Positions 48,946 to 57,813 of a DNA stretch of 64,000 bases are shown piece by piece. The notes beneath the pieces are model-generated. The model saw only the letters and a list, made by a program, of their open reading frames with translations. It ran no database searches and had not been told where the DNA came from. Position 1 is the first letter of the stretch; every line of letters begins with the position of its first letter. The position numbers were made by a program, and so were the translations under genes. The DNA is taken from assembly GCF_017873605.1 (NCBI RefSeq), contig NZ_JAGGKI010000003.1, positions 310,001 to 374,000 of the forward strand, given 5' to 3'. The stretch comes from Paenibacillus lactis (GTDB lineage Bacteria > Bacillota > Bacilli > Paenibacillales > Paenibacillaceae).

Positions 48946-49026
48946 ATTATGCGCTCCTTTCAAGCTGCCTTTTAATAACGGAATACGGCGAAGTATGGAA
49001 AAAGTTCCATATTGTTATGCAATAAA

Positions 49027-49060
49027 AAGGGGATTATCCCTCATGGAGGACAATCCCCTT
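49027..49060 (-). terminator. intrinsic terminator of ohr
   Basis: AAGGGGATT pairs with AATCCCCTT; TTTTTATTG follows on the minus strand. Confidence 0.8.
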
Positions 49061-49071
49061 CTATTCAATCG

Positions 49072-49491
49072 TCAGATTACGTTCAGCTCCACATCGATGT
49101 TGCCTCGCGTCGCTTTGGAATACGGACAGAACGCATGCGCCTTTTTTGCAAGCTCCTCGGCCTGGCTCCGCTCGATTCCCGGCATCTCAATCTTCAGCTT
49201 CACGGCCAGCTTAAAGCCATCGTCCGTTTCATCCTTGCCGATCATCACCGGAGAATGGATGGTCACGTCTTTGAGCGTTACCCCTTCCTTGCGGGCGATA
49301 TTGGCCAGCGCGCTTTCGTAGCAAGCCCCATATCCCGCTGCGAACAATTGCTCCGGATTGGTTCCTTCCCCCCCGGGTCCGCCAAGCTCCTTCGGCATGC
49401 TAAGCTTATGATTAAGAGCTCCGTCGGACGACTGGATCGAGCCCTCGCGTCCACCAACAACCTTCACGTCAGCCGTGTACAATGGTTTCAT
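49072..49491 (-). CDS. ohr: organic hydroperoxide resistance protein
   Basis: 139 residues of the OsmC/Ohr fold. The redox pair is Cys57 (GYGACYESAL) and Cys122 (AFCPYSKATRGN), and the Ohr N-terminal ADVKVVGGREGSIQSSDG with LSMPKELGGPGGEGTNPEQLF is complete. It detoxifies lipid hydroperoxides using lipoylated partners. ATG 49491 with GGAGTGAGG upstream. No ohrR gene is adjacent. Confidence 0.93.
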   Translation of the reverse strand: MKPLYTADVKVVGGREGSIQSSDGALNHKLSMPKELGGPGGEGTNPEQLFAAGYGACYESALANIARKEGVTLKDVTIHSPVMIGKDETDDGFKLAVKLKIEMPGIERSQAEELAKKAHAFCPYSKATRGNIDVELNVI

Positions 49492-49621
49492 AACTCGCCT
49501 CACTCCTTCATGCCCTATTATGAACGCTACAATAAGACTTTAAACTTGTGGCACAAATTGAAACGGTATGTAAAGGCTTTGTCGGCACAGGAAAGAGTCA
49601 AACCGGGGCGTTCGAGACAAC

Positions 49622-49662
49622 AAAAAAAGCCGATGCCCAAGCTTACGCTTGAACAACAGCTT
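49622..49662 (-). terminator. intrinsic terminator of tRNA-Leu
   Basis: On the minus strand AAGCTG...CAAGC pairs with GCTTG...CGGCTT (one mismatch, a few G-U pairs) and runs into TTTTTTT. Confidence 0.6.
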
Positions 49663-49683
49663 CTTATGCCGATTCAATCATAA

Positions 49684-49766
49684 TGCGGTAGAGAGGACTC
49701 GAACCTCCACGGGTATACACCCACTACCCCCTCAAGATAGCGTGTCTGCCATTCCACCACTACCGC
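49684..49766 (-). tRNA. tRNA-Leu (anticodon GAG)
   Basis: 83 nt without CCA. Acceptor GCGGTAG pairs with CTACCGC; the anticodon arm CTATC/GGTAG has loop TTGAGGG (GAG); there is a long variable arm as in class II tRNA-Leu. An identical copy lies at 58801-58883. Confidence 0.95.
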
Positions 49767-49865
49767 ATATAATAAAGAAGTTCTTCAGCAGAACATTCCC
49801 TATTATATAGCCATAATCCACAATTGTAAAGATCCAATTATTTCCCGCACGCCATAGCCTTGACG

Positions 49866-50222
49866 CTAAGTCTTCTCGTTTCGCTTATCCCTGCGGTAAG
49901 CCGAAAACTCAAGGTACTCCCGGATGAACTCCTTCTCGCGCTCTTCGAGACCCGACAGCGCGGATAGCGCCGTTTCCGCCTCATATTCCTCTCTCGTTTC
50001 ATTCACCCGGGTGGTGGGCTTGCCCTTCCCGATAATCAACCAGTCCAGGCTAACGGAGAAAAATGCTGCTATTTCAATTAATTTATTCGTACTCGGCGTT
50101 GTTTTCCCTCGCTTCCAGTCACCAAAATTCCCTGTGCTGATCCCGAGGGTTTCACAGAACGCCTTCTTCGTCATACCCCGGCTTTCTATCAGATGTTCGA
50201 TTCGTTGGTAAATAGACTGCAT
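49866..50222 (-). CDS. XRE family transcriptional regulator
   Basis: 118 residues. The helix-turn-helix is at about residues 5-65 (IYQRIEHLIESRGMTKKAFCETLGISTGNFGDWKRGKTTPSTNKLIEIAAFFSVSLDWLIIG). The C-terminal acidic helix (EYEAETALSALSGLEEREKEFIREYLEF) probably dimerises. ATG 50222 with AGGAAGG upstream. It is divergent from the PAS gene and two ACTTAAATACGT repeats lie between, so it likely represses itself and/or the PAS gene. Confidence 0.9.
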   Translation of the reverse strand: MQSIYQRIEHLIESRGMTKKAFCETLGISTGNFGDWKRGKTTPSTNKLIEIAAFFSVSLDWLIIGKGKPTTRVNETREEYEAETALSALSGLEEREKEFIREYLEFSAYRRDKRNEKT

Positions 50223-50262
50223 CAAACAACCGCCTTCCTGATTCTCTTTCCAAGAAAAATTA

Positions 50263-50307
50263 CTTAAATACGTATTTTCCTCTTGCAAAACAACTTAAAT
50301 ACGTGTA
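50263..50307. promoter_or_regulatory. paired operator-like repeats between XRE and PAS genes
   Basis: ACTTAAATACGTAT (50263-50276) and ACTTAAATACGTGT (50294-50307) are direct repeats 31 bases apart, three helical turns. The second lies in the spacer of the PAS promoter. Confidence 0.6.
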
Positions 50308-50312
50308 TAATC
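50284..50312 (+). promoter_or_regulatory. promoter of the PAS gene
   Basis: TTGCAA (50284-50289) and TATAAT (50307-50312) are separated by exactly 17 bases. The spacer holds the second operator-like repeat. Confidence 0.75.
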
Positions 50313-50400
50313 TATCTATGTTGCCTAAATTATACCATAGGACCCATGGATCGTTGTACCTTTTACCCATGAGTCTATTTCGTAAGAGGAGCGAACCCTT

Positions 50401-51054
50401 TTGCCCTACGATACCATGAGCACAGCTTGGAACTATGCCGTCCATGCCTTGAACAGAGGCTTAATGATCATTACGCCCGACGGCATGATCGATAAGATAA
50501 ACGATCCGCTTGTAACGATGTCCGTAAGATATGGTGTCTCGCCTGATTTTCAATGGCAGGGGGCATCATTTTTTGATATTATGCCCTGGTGCTTTGGGGA
50601 GGTCGATTTCGGCAGCTTGGACGGTGAACATTATTTATCCTCGGTCAGAGCCGTTCTGGAAGGAAGCCGGCCGGATTGCGTCCTGGAGTATTCGGTCTCC
50701 CGGAACCGTAAAGTATTCTGGGTGCTATGCGAGGTCCAGCCGCTGTCCGAAAGCAGCGATAATTTCATTCACGGCGCCATCCTTTCCTTTACCGACATTA
50801 CAAAGTATAAAGAGCGGCAAATCCTGCTCGAGCAGACGCTTGCCCGCAGCCTTCCGCTCCCGGAGCACATCCCCATCTGCGCCGTATGCAAGCATGTCAG
50901 CCAGGAAGAGACATGGGAACCGGTTGAAAGCTATCTTGAGAGACGCCTTCCCGTCGAATTTACGCACGATATTTGTCCCGAATGCATCCGCAGGCTCTAT
51001 CCGAAATATTCCTCCGCGCTGGACGATGACCATGCCGGAGAAACGGAGGAATAA
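50401..51054 (+). CDS. PAS domain protein with C-terminal Cys-rich motif
   Basis: 217 residues. A PAS fold (about 10-140) includes GLMIITPDGMIDKIND and GAILSFTDITKYKERQ. A coiled connector precedes a CAVCKHV...DICPECIRRLYP double CxxC motif (about 158-200), a zinc-site ending seen in orphan PAS sensory proteins. There is no histidine kinase or GGDEF output, so it acts through protein contacts. TTG 50401 with AGAGGAGCG 7 bases upstream. Confidence 0.88.
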   Translation: MPYDTMSTAWNYAVHALNRGLMIITPDGMIDKINDPLVTMSVRYGVSPDFQWQGASFFDIMPWCFGEVDFGSLDGEHYLSSVRAVLEGSRPDCVLEYSVSRNRKVFWVLCEVQPLSESSDNFIHGAILSFTDITKYKERQILLEQTLARSLPLPEHIPICAVCKHVSQEETWEPVESYLERRLPVEFTHDICPECIRRLYPKYSSALDDDHAGETEE

Positions 51055-51161
51055 CCACGCTCATCGTTCTCCTCGCTTTTCGTACATTCGCCATTCCCGA
51101 AGTTCGCCACCCTGGCGGCCTGCAGCCTATGCGGGCGGATTCAAATACGAGCACATTATAA

Positions 51162-51206
51162 AAAAGCAGTATAGGATCCATCGGGTCCCATACTGCTTTT
51201 GTTTTG
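51162..51206. terminator. bidirectional intrinsic terminator
   Basis: AAAAGCAGTAT and ATACTGCTTTT arms with inner GGATCC/GGGTCC pairing and T-tracts on both strands, between the convergent PAS and esterase genes. Confidence 0.85.
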
Positions 51207-51237
51207 TTATAACTGGTTATATCTGCGTTGCTTCCTA

Positions 51238-52866
51238 TTATGAACTGATCAGACGGAGAAGCGGGCTTACCAGGGACGGCAGCACGGATACATGGCCCTC
51301 CCCTTCGATTTCATGAAGCTCGGCGTGCAGCAAATGCCGGTGCTCTCGCAGCTTTGCATACAAATCCCTTGCGTCTTGGACCATGGCGGGCTTTTCTTCG
51401 GTACCGACAAAAATGCTCAGCTCCCGCTGCAAGTCGAACGGCTGAAGGAATGGCTTGGAGACCTCCCATGTCTTATACAGCACATGCTGCTTCCACCAGA
51501 CTGATGGGCTCGCTGCAATATACCGCCGAAAGATGTGGGGCCTCGTGAACAGCGCATAGAGCACAAAGAAACCGCCCAAAGAATGGCCGAACACCGACTG
51601 CTTCTCGGGATTCACCGGATATCGCGACGCAATGCGGGGGATCAGCTGAAGCTCGATAAAATCCAGGAAGTCTTCGGCGCCGCCGGTTTCCGGCCACGGC
51701 ATTCCGTTCGGACGGACGGGGAGCTCGTGTGCCGCTGCAGGCACGGTATAATCGTAAAACCGCTCATCCGTCACGATCGGACTGTCGCTGTCGTAGCCGA
51801 TCCCGACGATGATGGAAGGCGTTATGCCGCGCGGTGTACGGGATTGCAGCCTCACCGCCTCCGCCAGCGTCCCGAAGGATGCATTGGCATCAAGCGAATA
51901 CAGCACCGGATAGCCGCCTTCAGGCGGCGGTCCCATCGGCTCGGCCACGGATATTCGGTATACGCGCCCAGTCGACTCCGACTGCATGTTCCATGTAACC
52001 GTGCCTGATATGCGATAAGCGGGCCCAGCCGTCTCCGGGATGCCGCGTATTCCTTCCGCCGTAACGGCTTGGCCCTCTGTCCTTGCATCCTGCTCCATCG
52101 CTGCTCGGGCCTCCACAGCAGCCCCGCTGCCATCTTCGTCAAACAGCCACGACACCGCATCCGGGAATCTCCTGGACATAAAGATCGGATCATGGGTTCC
52201 ATCCGGATCCATGTGGAGCCTAACCCTGGAATCCGCTCCTTCTTCCCCCGTCCAAATGCGGTATGCCTCCAGATTGCTCGGGGTCATGAACTGCTGGATT
52301 CCTTGCTTGTAGGCCCCTTCGTATTGACCGACCGACATATAGACCCGGAGGCCCGGCGGCAGCTTCTCATGGCCACGGATGAACTCCATGACGCCTTCAT
52401 ACCATAATGAGGCCGATAGCATGCCGATCCGGCCGAACGTATCCGGCCGCCAATACCCTGCGAACATGGAGATCAGCCCGCCGAACGAGGCGCCGACGAT
52501 CCCCGTATGCTCCGGCTCCGGCAGCGTCCGGTAACGACCGTCAATGTAAGGCTTGATGCGATCGGCGACTTCATCGACGTACTCTCTTCCCCGTCCCCCA
52601 AAAGGAGGACGGCCTTCAAGCAGCGACTTCGCCGGCCATGGCGTATATTCATCATTCCGCTTCTCCGTCGCGATCCCGACCAGGATCAGCTCTCCGAGCC
52701 TTCCGTCCTTGAACAGATGCTCTAAATAATTCAAGCAATCCATGAAGGAATCGCCGCCGTCCTGAACATAAGCTACAGGATAGCAGCGGTCCGAATGGTG
52801 ATAAGAGGGGGGCAAATACAGGGTTAGTTCTCGGTCCAAGGCCGAAAGCTTCTGATATCGGTTCAT
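51238..52866 (-). CDS. double-domain alpha/beta-hydrolase esterase, BesA-like C-terminal half
   Basis: 542 residues holding two esterase-D/Fes-type domains. The first has nucleophile motif GASFGG (Ser128) and a late His (GTHDP, about 225). The second (about 285-540) has GHSLGG (Ser429), a conserved SPSVWW and EGEGHVSVLP His, resembling the trilactone hydrolase BesA of bacillibactin use. Family members cleave ferri-siderophore ester bonds in the cytoplasm. A fusion is unusual, since BesA is normally a single domain. ATG 52866 lies 4 bases after GGGGAGG. Its overlap with the permease stop indicates operon membership. Confidence 0.85.
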   Translation of the reverse strand: MNRYQKLSALDRELTLYLPPSYHHSDRCYPVAYVQDGGDSFMDCLNYLEHLFKDGRLGELILVGIATEKRNDEYTPWPAKSLLEGRPPFGGRGREYVDEVADRIKPYIDGRYRTLPEPEHTGIVGASFGGLISMFAGYWRPDTFGRIGMLSASLWYEGVMEFIRGHEKLPPGLRVYMSVGQYEGAYKQGIQQFMTPSNLEAYRIWTGEEGADSRVRLHMDPDGTHDPIFMSRRFPDAVSWLFDEDGSGAAVEARAAMEQDARTEGQAVTAEGIRGIPETAGPAYRISGTVTWNMQSESTGRVYRISVAEPMGPPPEGGYPVLYSLDANASFGTLAEAVRLQSRTPRGITPSIIVGIGYDSDSPIVTDERFYDYTVPAAAHELPVRPNGMPWPETGGAEDFLDFIELQLIPRIASRYPVNPEKQSVFGHSLGGFFVLYALFTRPHIFRRYIAASPSVWWKQHVLYKTWEVSKPFLQPFDLQRELSIFVGTEEKPAMVQDARDLYAKLREHRHLLHAELHEIEGEGHVSVLPSLVSPLLRLISS

Positions 52867-52883
52867 AGTTCCTCCCCGGATGA

Positions 52884-53906
52884 TCAAGATTTTCTCATGC
52901 GAAACAATAAATAAACGAAATAAGGAACGCCGATCACCGAGACGACGATGCCTGCGGCAAGCTCTGCGGGAGCAAAGATCGTTCGTCCGATGAGATCCCC
53001 GATCATGATGATCGCCATGCCGGCAAGGCCGCTGACCGGCAGCATATACCGATGCTTCAGCCCGACAAGCTGTCTGGCCAAGTGCGGAGCGATCAGGCCG
53101 ACAAAGCCGATGCTGCCCGATACGGCGACGCTTGCGCTAACCAATCCGATGCTGCAGAGCAGAAGAACCCTTTTCTCGCGTTCCACCGATACGCCAACGC
53201 TTTTCACGCTCTCCTCGCTGAGCTGGAACAGATCAAGCACGTGGGCACGGCTCCAAATAATGACCGGCAGAACTAGCAGCCAGGGAATCATCGTCACCAC
53301 GAACTTCCAGTTGGCGCTGTGAAGGCTTCCTGCCAGCCAGGCAACCGCCATCTCGTAATCCTTGGGATTCATTTTGAGTGCAAAATACATCGTCACCGCC
53401 CCGAAACCGGAAGCTATTGCAATCCCGACCAGAATGAGCCGCTGCGGATCGAGCCTTCCACCTTCCCTTGCAAACATATAGATGGCTCCGGTAGCGGCCA
53501 AACCGCCCGCCACGCCGAACATCGGCATCATCATGACACCGGTCCAGCCTGTCATCGTCAGCTGTCCTTGGAAAAGGAACATGAACAGCACAACCGCCAT
53601 GCCTGCTCCGGCATTGATGCCGAGGATGCCCGGATCCGCAAGCCCGTTGCGGGTAACGCCTTGAATCACTCCTCCTGCCGTGCCGAGCCCGAAGCCGACG
53701 AGCGCGCCAAGGACGATTCGCGGCAGCCGGAATTCGAAGACGACGAGATCGAATTCGTGGCTTGAATCGATGCGCAGCAGCGTGCGAACGACTTCCGCGA
53801 CGGACATATCAAACGTTCCGCTCGTCAAGCTGAAATAAAAAGCGGCCAGCACCAGTACAATCCCTGCGCCGAACACGAGGCCGAACCGGCCGGTAGCATT
53901 ACGCAC
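52884..53906 (-). CDS. FecCD family iron-siderophore permease
   Basis: 340 residues, about ten hydrophobic helices. FecCD signatures: LPRIVLGALVGFGLGTAGGVIQGVTRNGLADPGILGINAGAG and GFVGLIAPHLARQLVGLKHRYMLPVSGLAGMAIIMIGDLIGRT. GTG 53906 with GAGGGGAGGGG 6 bases upstream, overlapping the previous permease stop by 8 bases. It forms the channel with that permease. Confidence 0.94.
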   Translation of the reverse strand: MRNATGRFGLVFGAGIVLVLAAFYFSLTSGTFDMSVAEVVRTLLRIDSSHEFDLVVFEFRLPRIVLGALVGFGLGTAGGVIQGVTRNGLADPGILGINAGAGMAVVLFMFLFQGQLTMTGWTGVMMMPMFGVAGGLAATGAIYMFAREGGRLDPQRLILVGIAIASGFGAVTMYFALKMNPKDYEMAVAWLAGSLHSANWKFVVTMIPWLLVLPVIIWSRAHVLDLFQLSEESVKSVGVSVEREKRVLLLCSIGLVSASVAVSGSIGFVGLIAPHLARQLVGLKHRYMLPVSGLAGMAIIMIGDLIGRTIFAPAELAAGIVVSVIGVPYFVYLLFRMRKS

Positions 53907-54906
53907 GCTGCGCCCCTCCCCTCGTTTTGATTAAGTACAGGAAGAAGGGAACGCCGATGATGGACGTGATCACGCCGACCGGCGTCTCGAACGGGTAATT
54001 GACGAAGCGCGCCAGAATATCGCACAGAGCCAGGAATAGGCCGCCAAGCACCCCGGAGACGGGAACGATCCAGCGATAATCCGAGCCGGACAAATACCTC
54101 GCAATATGAGGGATGATCAACCCGACAAAAGCCACTTTCCCCGCAAGCGCAACCGACACGCCGGTCAGAATGACAACCGCAAGCATCGCCAAGGCTTTAA
54201 TGATCCATGGCCGCACGCCGAGACCTTTAGCCGTATCGTCTCCGAGCGAAAGGAGCGTTACCGATTTGGAAAGCGTTAAGGCAAGCGCCAAGCCGGCCAC
54301 AGCGAAAGGGATGCTCAGCTTGATCAGCTCCGGATCCATCGCATGCAGACGGGCATTGTACCAGAGGCTGACCGTCTGTGAGATTTGAAAATAAGCCGCG
54401 ATCGCCTCCGCCGTACCGCTGAGAAACGTTCCGATTACGGTGCCGAGTATGGCGAGCTGAACCGGACGCATGCCGCCCGGTATAAGCCAAGCCAAGCCGA
54501 ATACGACGGCGGCCCCGATCGCGGAGCCGACTAGCGAGCTGACAATATACAGGCCGGAGGAGGCATTCGGCATCAGCACCATAAACAGCGTGACCGCGAA
54601 CACCGAGCCGTCCGACACCCCCATAATCGAAGGGGACGCAAGATAGTTCCTCGTCATGCCCTGCATCAGCGCTCCCGAAACCGCAAGAAAAGCGCCGATC
54701 AGCATGGCCCCGATGACCCGGGGGAGCCGGGAGCTCCGAATGATCTGATGATCCACGCTGTTCGGATCGAAGGCAACGATGGCATCCCAGACGGTATTCA
54801 TCGTAATATTTTTGGCCCCATACAGGATGGAAGCCCCCATCAGCAATAAGCATACTGCCGGGGCCATCACCAGGATGACAGCCGGCAGCGATTTCTTGAA
54901 TCCCAT
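53899..54906 (-). CDS. FecCD family iron-siderophore permease
   Basis: 335 residues with about ten helices. LPRVIGAMLIGAFLAVSGALMQGMTRNYLASPSIMGVSDGS and AFVGLIIPHIARYLSGSDYRWIVPVSGVLGGLFLALCDILARF match FecCD. ATG 54906 has AAGGA 9 bases upstream; TTG codons just before are less likely. No ATP-binding gene follows, so an ATPase encoded elsewhere must drive import. Confidence 0.94.
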   Translation of the reverse strand: MGFKKSLPAVILVMAPAVCLLLMGASILYGAKNITMNTVWDAIVAFDPNSVDHQIIRSSRLPRVIGAMLIGAFLAVSGALMQGMTRNYLASPSIMGVSDGSVFAVTLFMVLMPNASSGLYIVSSLVGSAIGAAVVFGLAWLIPGGMRPVQLAILGTVIGTFLSGTAEAIAAYFQISQTVSLWYNARLHAMDPELIKLSIPFAVAGLALALTLSKSVTLLSLGDDTAKGLGVRPWIIKALAMLAVVILTGVSVALAGKVAFVGLIIPHIARYLSGSDYRWIVPVSGVLGGLFLALCDILARFVNYPFETPVGVITSIIGVPFFLYLIKTRGGAQRA

Positions 54907-54940
54907 GAACAACAATCCTTATCCGTTTGTGCCGTGATTT

Positions 54941-55969
54941 TTATTTCGCCAGATGCTCCACAGCCGCCTTCAGAAACTCGATCTTGCTGTACGCCGTTCC
55001 GCCCTGAGCAAGCGGATCCACGACGTTCACGAATGCCTTGCCGTTCTTGAAGGCGTTCAAATTGCTCATGATCGGATCGTTCTGCAGCTCCTCCAGCGCA
55101 TTCGGTGTATCCTTGTTCTCGTCAGGAGAGAACTGGATAAATACATAATCCGGGTTCATCTCGGCGAACTTCTCTTTCGAGATCAGCTCCTGCGCCTCTA
55201 CAGCCGCTACCTCAGCCGGTACCGCTATCCCCAATTCCTCATACAACACCGGATTGAAAAATACGCCAGCCGGATAAATGTACATCTCTCCCGCACGGAT
55301 TCGGAGCGCGACGACCTTCTTGTCCTTCAGGCTATCGCCCAAACTCGCTTTGGCCGCCTCCAGATCCGCTTGATATTGGCTGATGGCCTGCTCGGCCTGT
55401 TCCTCTTTCCCGCTTAGCTCCCCAAGCAATCTCAGATTCGCTTCCCAGTTGGTCGACACATGGGAATACGGAATCGTCGGCGCGATTTTATTCAACTGCT
55501 CGACAACCTCCGGCTTGAATTTCGTCGAACCGAGGATCACGTCCGGTTTCAGGGACAAAATGGTCTCAAAGTTAGGCTCCGTTTTCTCTCCGATCGACTG
55601 CGCGTTTTTCGTTATCGATTGAAACATTGGGGGAAACTCGCCGGAGAACGAGATGGCTCCAACCGGATTCACATCCAGCACGATGGAATCCTCCATTGCC
55701 TCGACAGCACCTGTAATCACGATCCGCTCGGTATTTGCCGGAAGCGTGTACTCCTGATCCAAGTATTTGACAACCTTCGTTTCGGACGATGCCGGTGCCG
55801 TTTCTTCTTTCTCTTTGGTTCCGGCATCCGCATTCGCTGCTCCAGCTGGTTCCGAACCGCCGGTTGCCGCGATGCCTGCATCCTCCGATTTATTCGTTCC
55901 GCCGCCGCAAGCGGACAGCACCAGGGCTGCCGTAAGCAACAGCCCCAAGATCCATTTCGTTCTCTTCAT
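54941..55969 (-). CDS. iron-siderophore ABC transporter substrate-binding lipoprotein
   Basis: 342 residues. Lipoprotein signal (LSACGGG, Cys21), an Ala/Glu-rich linker, then the FhuD/FecB-like helical-backbone fold: TERIVITGAVEAMEDSIVLDVNPVGA, LKPDVILGSTKFKPEVVEQLNKIAPTI and a C-terminal FVNVVDPLAQGG. It captures the ferri-siderophore outside the membrane. ATG 55969 has AGGAGAG directly before; an upstream frame to 56311 runs through the Fur box and is not used. Confidence 0.93.
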   Translation of the reverse strand: MKRTKWILGLLLTAALVLSACGGGTNKSEDAGIAATGGSEPAGAANADAGTKEKEETAPASSETKVVKYLDQEYTLPANTERIVITGAVEAMEDSIVLDVNPVGAISFSGEFPPMFQSITKNAQSIGEKTEPNFETILSLKPDVILGSTKFKPEVVEQLNKIAPTIPYSHVSTNWEANLRLLGELSGKEEQAEQAISQYQADLEAAKASLGDSLKDKKVVALRIRAGEMYIYPAGVFFNPVLYEELGIAVPAEVAAVEAQELISKEKFAEMNPDYVFIQFSPDENKDTPNALEELQNDPIMSNLNAFKNGKAFVNVVDPLAQGGTAYSKIEFLKAAVEHLAK

Positions 55970-56003
55970 CTCTCTCCTGCTTCCCCTTTCAAATCTCCAT
56001 AGT

Positions 56004-56022
56004 TGATAATGATTATCATTAT
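56004..56022 (-). promoter_or_regulatory. Fur box upstream of the siderophore uptake operon
   Basis: TGATAATGATTATCATTAT is a near-perfect match to the classical Fur palindrome, 35 bases before the start of the binding-protein gene. It predicts iron-repressed transcription of the four-gene operon. Confidence 0.9.
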
Positions 56023-56082
56023 TGATTATGTTAAGGGATAGCGATTCATTTCGCCATGGACGAAATGCGGATTGCCCATGGA

Positions 56083-57768
56083 TCATTTCCGGATACGGGC
56101 AGTTTCGGTAAAGAGCCTGCAGGCCTCCTCCGTCATTCGTTCCATCGCGACAGGAGAATACTCCCGCCATGGGAAAGAGGGCAGCTGGTGCACACGACCC
56201 TCCCTTACGGCAGGAATCATCAGCCACTCCGGCGACGCCTGCACCTGCTTCCAAAAAGCGAGTGTTTCCGAATCCTGACGAACAAGGAGAAGGATATGAT
56301 CCGCTCCGCATTCCTTAATCGCCGTTACGCTCAAATCCTCAAGACCATGACGGTCAGCTTCAAGGAGGGATTCAAGCGCCGGCTGCAATTTCAGACGATC
56401 GTACAATAGTTCCTTCATACCGGGATGACTGTAAGCCGTAAGCTCGCGCTGATGGATGCGAAGCGTCAGGACCGTCTTCTCCTCATTCGGAAGATTCTCA
56501 ATTACGCTGCAGCAATTCGCCGTCTTCTCCTGATACGATTCGATCCAGCTGTCCGCTTCCGGCCTCCTGCCCAGCTTGTCCGCTAAAGCAAGCAGTTGAA
56601 CGCGCCATCCCTCCCGGTCCCCCGGCATCACGTATATAGGCGCAATCTTCTCCAGCAGCTCCCGTTCCCAAAGCTCGACCTCTTGTGCGCATATAATCAG
56701 CTCCGGGCTTGCTGTGGCCAGCCTTTCCAGATTCGCGGATTTGTTGTGGTTCTGTCTGTAAGCGTCAAGATGCACGGGGATTTCAGAGCCAAGGGCATGA
56801 TAATAGTAAGGGGACCACTTGGGGTGGACCGGCGCGGCATAAGGGACGAATTGGAGCGGCATCGCATATCCGAGGAGCGAGGTCGAGCCGTACAAGGCGA
56901 TTTTGTTTTTTCGTTTTTTTCTGTATTCGGATGGAGAGAGGCCGAAGCTTTTCTTGAACTTGCGGCTAAAATAAAACTCATCCTTATATCCCACCTGATG
57001 CGCAACCTCCCGAAGCAAAGGCTCGGACCGCAATAGCAGTAGCTTCGCCTTATTCATGCGGATGCCCGATAGATAATCCATCGGGGTGTGGCCGTAGGTG
57101 TTCTTGAACACTTCGGCAAAATATTTCGGGCTAAAGCCCGCCAGATCTGCCAATTGATCCAGCGTCAGCTCTTCGTCATAATGCTCATGCATATAGTCTT
57201 TGGCCCGCTCCAGCGCCTGCCGCTTACCCTCGGATTGACCTGAAACAGATTCCGTAATCATCGTGTACAGCAGCTCCTGAAAGTCAAGCTGTGCCCGCCA
57301 CTTCTTCATCCTGTCTCCGCTGTGAAAATATTCATAGAGCGAGCTGCAGGAGCTGTACAGCGATTCCGGCAGGCCGGCTTCGCAAAACTCTCCGCAAGGA
57401 ATCAATACGGAGTCATCCGCCTCACGAAGGTGCCCGCTCCCCGGCAGCCCTTCATAGAAAGCAAAATAAAGAATGGCGATGACGGCATGCGCCTGCTTCT
57501 TCCTCTCTTCACGACCGGCCTTGGTCAGACAGAAGGTAGAACCTGCCCGGCAGATCTTAACGCTGCCTTTGCGCATATGCAGGCTCTGCTCCCCCGTATG
57601 GAGGAACGATTCCCCTCCCATCTGCAGAATAAGTGCCGATTGCATCGTAAGCTGGTAATCGAGCGGCAAATCCTGCTCCCGGAATATTTCAATATTCCAC
57701 AACCAGGCCGTCAGGCCCCCAAATTCCTTAATTCCGTTCAGTACCTGGCTATTCCCGGCCACATCCAT
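56083..57768 (-). CDS. btr: AraC-type regulator fused to a siderophore-binding-protein domain (Btr-like)
   Basis: About 561 residues. An N-terminal cupin-like sensor, then two AraC helix-turn-helices (about 195-295: ALERAKDYMHEHYDEELTLDQLADLAGFSPKYFAEVFKNTYGHTPMDYLSGIRMNKAKLLLL...GYKDEFYFSRKFKKSFGLSPSEYR), and a C-terminal periplasmic-binding-like domain (about 300-561) that can sense the ferri-siderophore in the cytoplasm. In Bacillus, Btr activates uptake genes when loaded. ATG 57768 follows GATAGGGG; the upstream in-frame ATG at 57813 lies inside the Fur box. Gene lies upstream of the uptake operon on the same strand. Confidence 0.9.
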   Translation of the reverse strand: MDVAGNSQVLNGIKEFGGLTAWLWNIEIFREQDLPLDYQLTMQSALILQMGGESFLHTGEQSLHMRKGSVKICRAGSTFCLTKAGREERKKQAHAVIAILYFAFYEGLPGSGHLREADDSVLIPCGEFCEAGLPESLYSSCSSLYEYFHSGDRMKKWRAQLDFQELLYTMITESVSGQSEGKRQALERAKDYMHEHYDEELTLDQLADLAGFSPKYFAEVFKNTYGHTPMDYLSGIRMNKAKLLLLRSEPLLREVAHQVGYKDEFYFSRKFKKSFGLSPSEYRKKRKNKIALYGSTSLLGYAMPLQFVPYAAPVHPKWSPYYYHALGSEIPVHLDAYRQNHNKSANLERLATASPELIICAQEVELWERELLEKIAPIYVMPGDREGWRVQLLALADKLGRRPEADSWIESYQEKTANCCSVIENLPNEEKTVLTLRIHQRELTAYSHPGMKELLYDRLKLQPALESLLEADRHGLEDLSVTAIKECGADHILLLVRQDSETLAFWKQVQASPEWLMIPAVREGRVHQLPSFPWREYSPVAMERMTEEACRLFTETARIRK

Positions 57769-57792
57769 ATGTAAAAAACCCCTATCATAAAT

Positions 57793-57811
57793 GAGAATGG
57801 TTATCATTATC
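57793..57811 (-). promoter_or_regulatory. Fur box upstream of btr
   Basis: On the minus strand GATAATGATAACCATTCTC matches the Fur palindrome with a few mismatches, overlapping a TATGAT -10 element. Confidence 0.85.
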
Positions 57812-57813
57812 AT

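Noticed and set aside
49012..49683. 223-residue frame opposite ohr
   Set aside because: Composite of antisense ohr and intergenic sequence including the tRNA terminator, with no motif.
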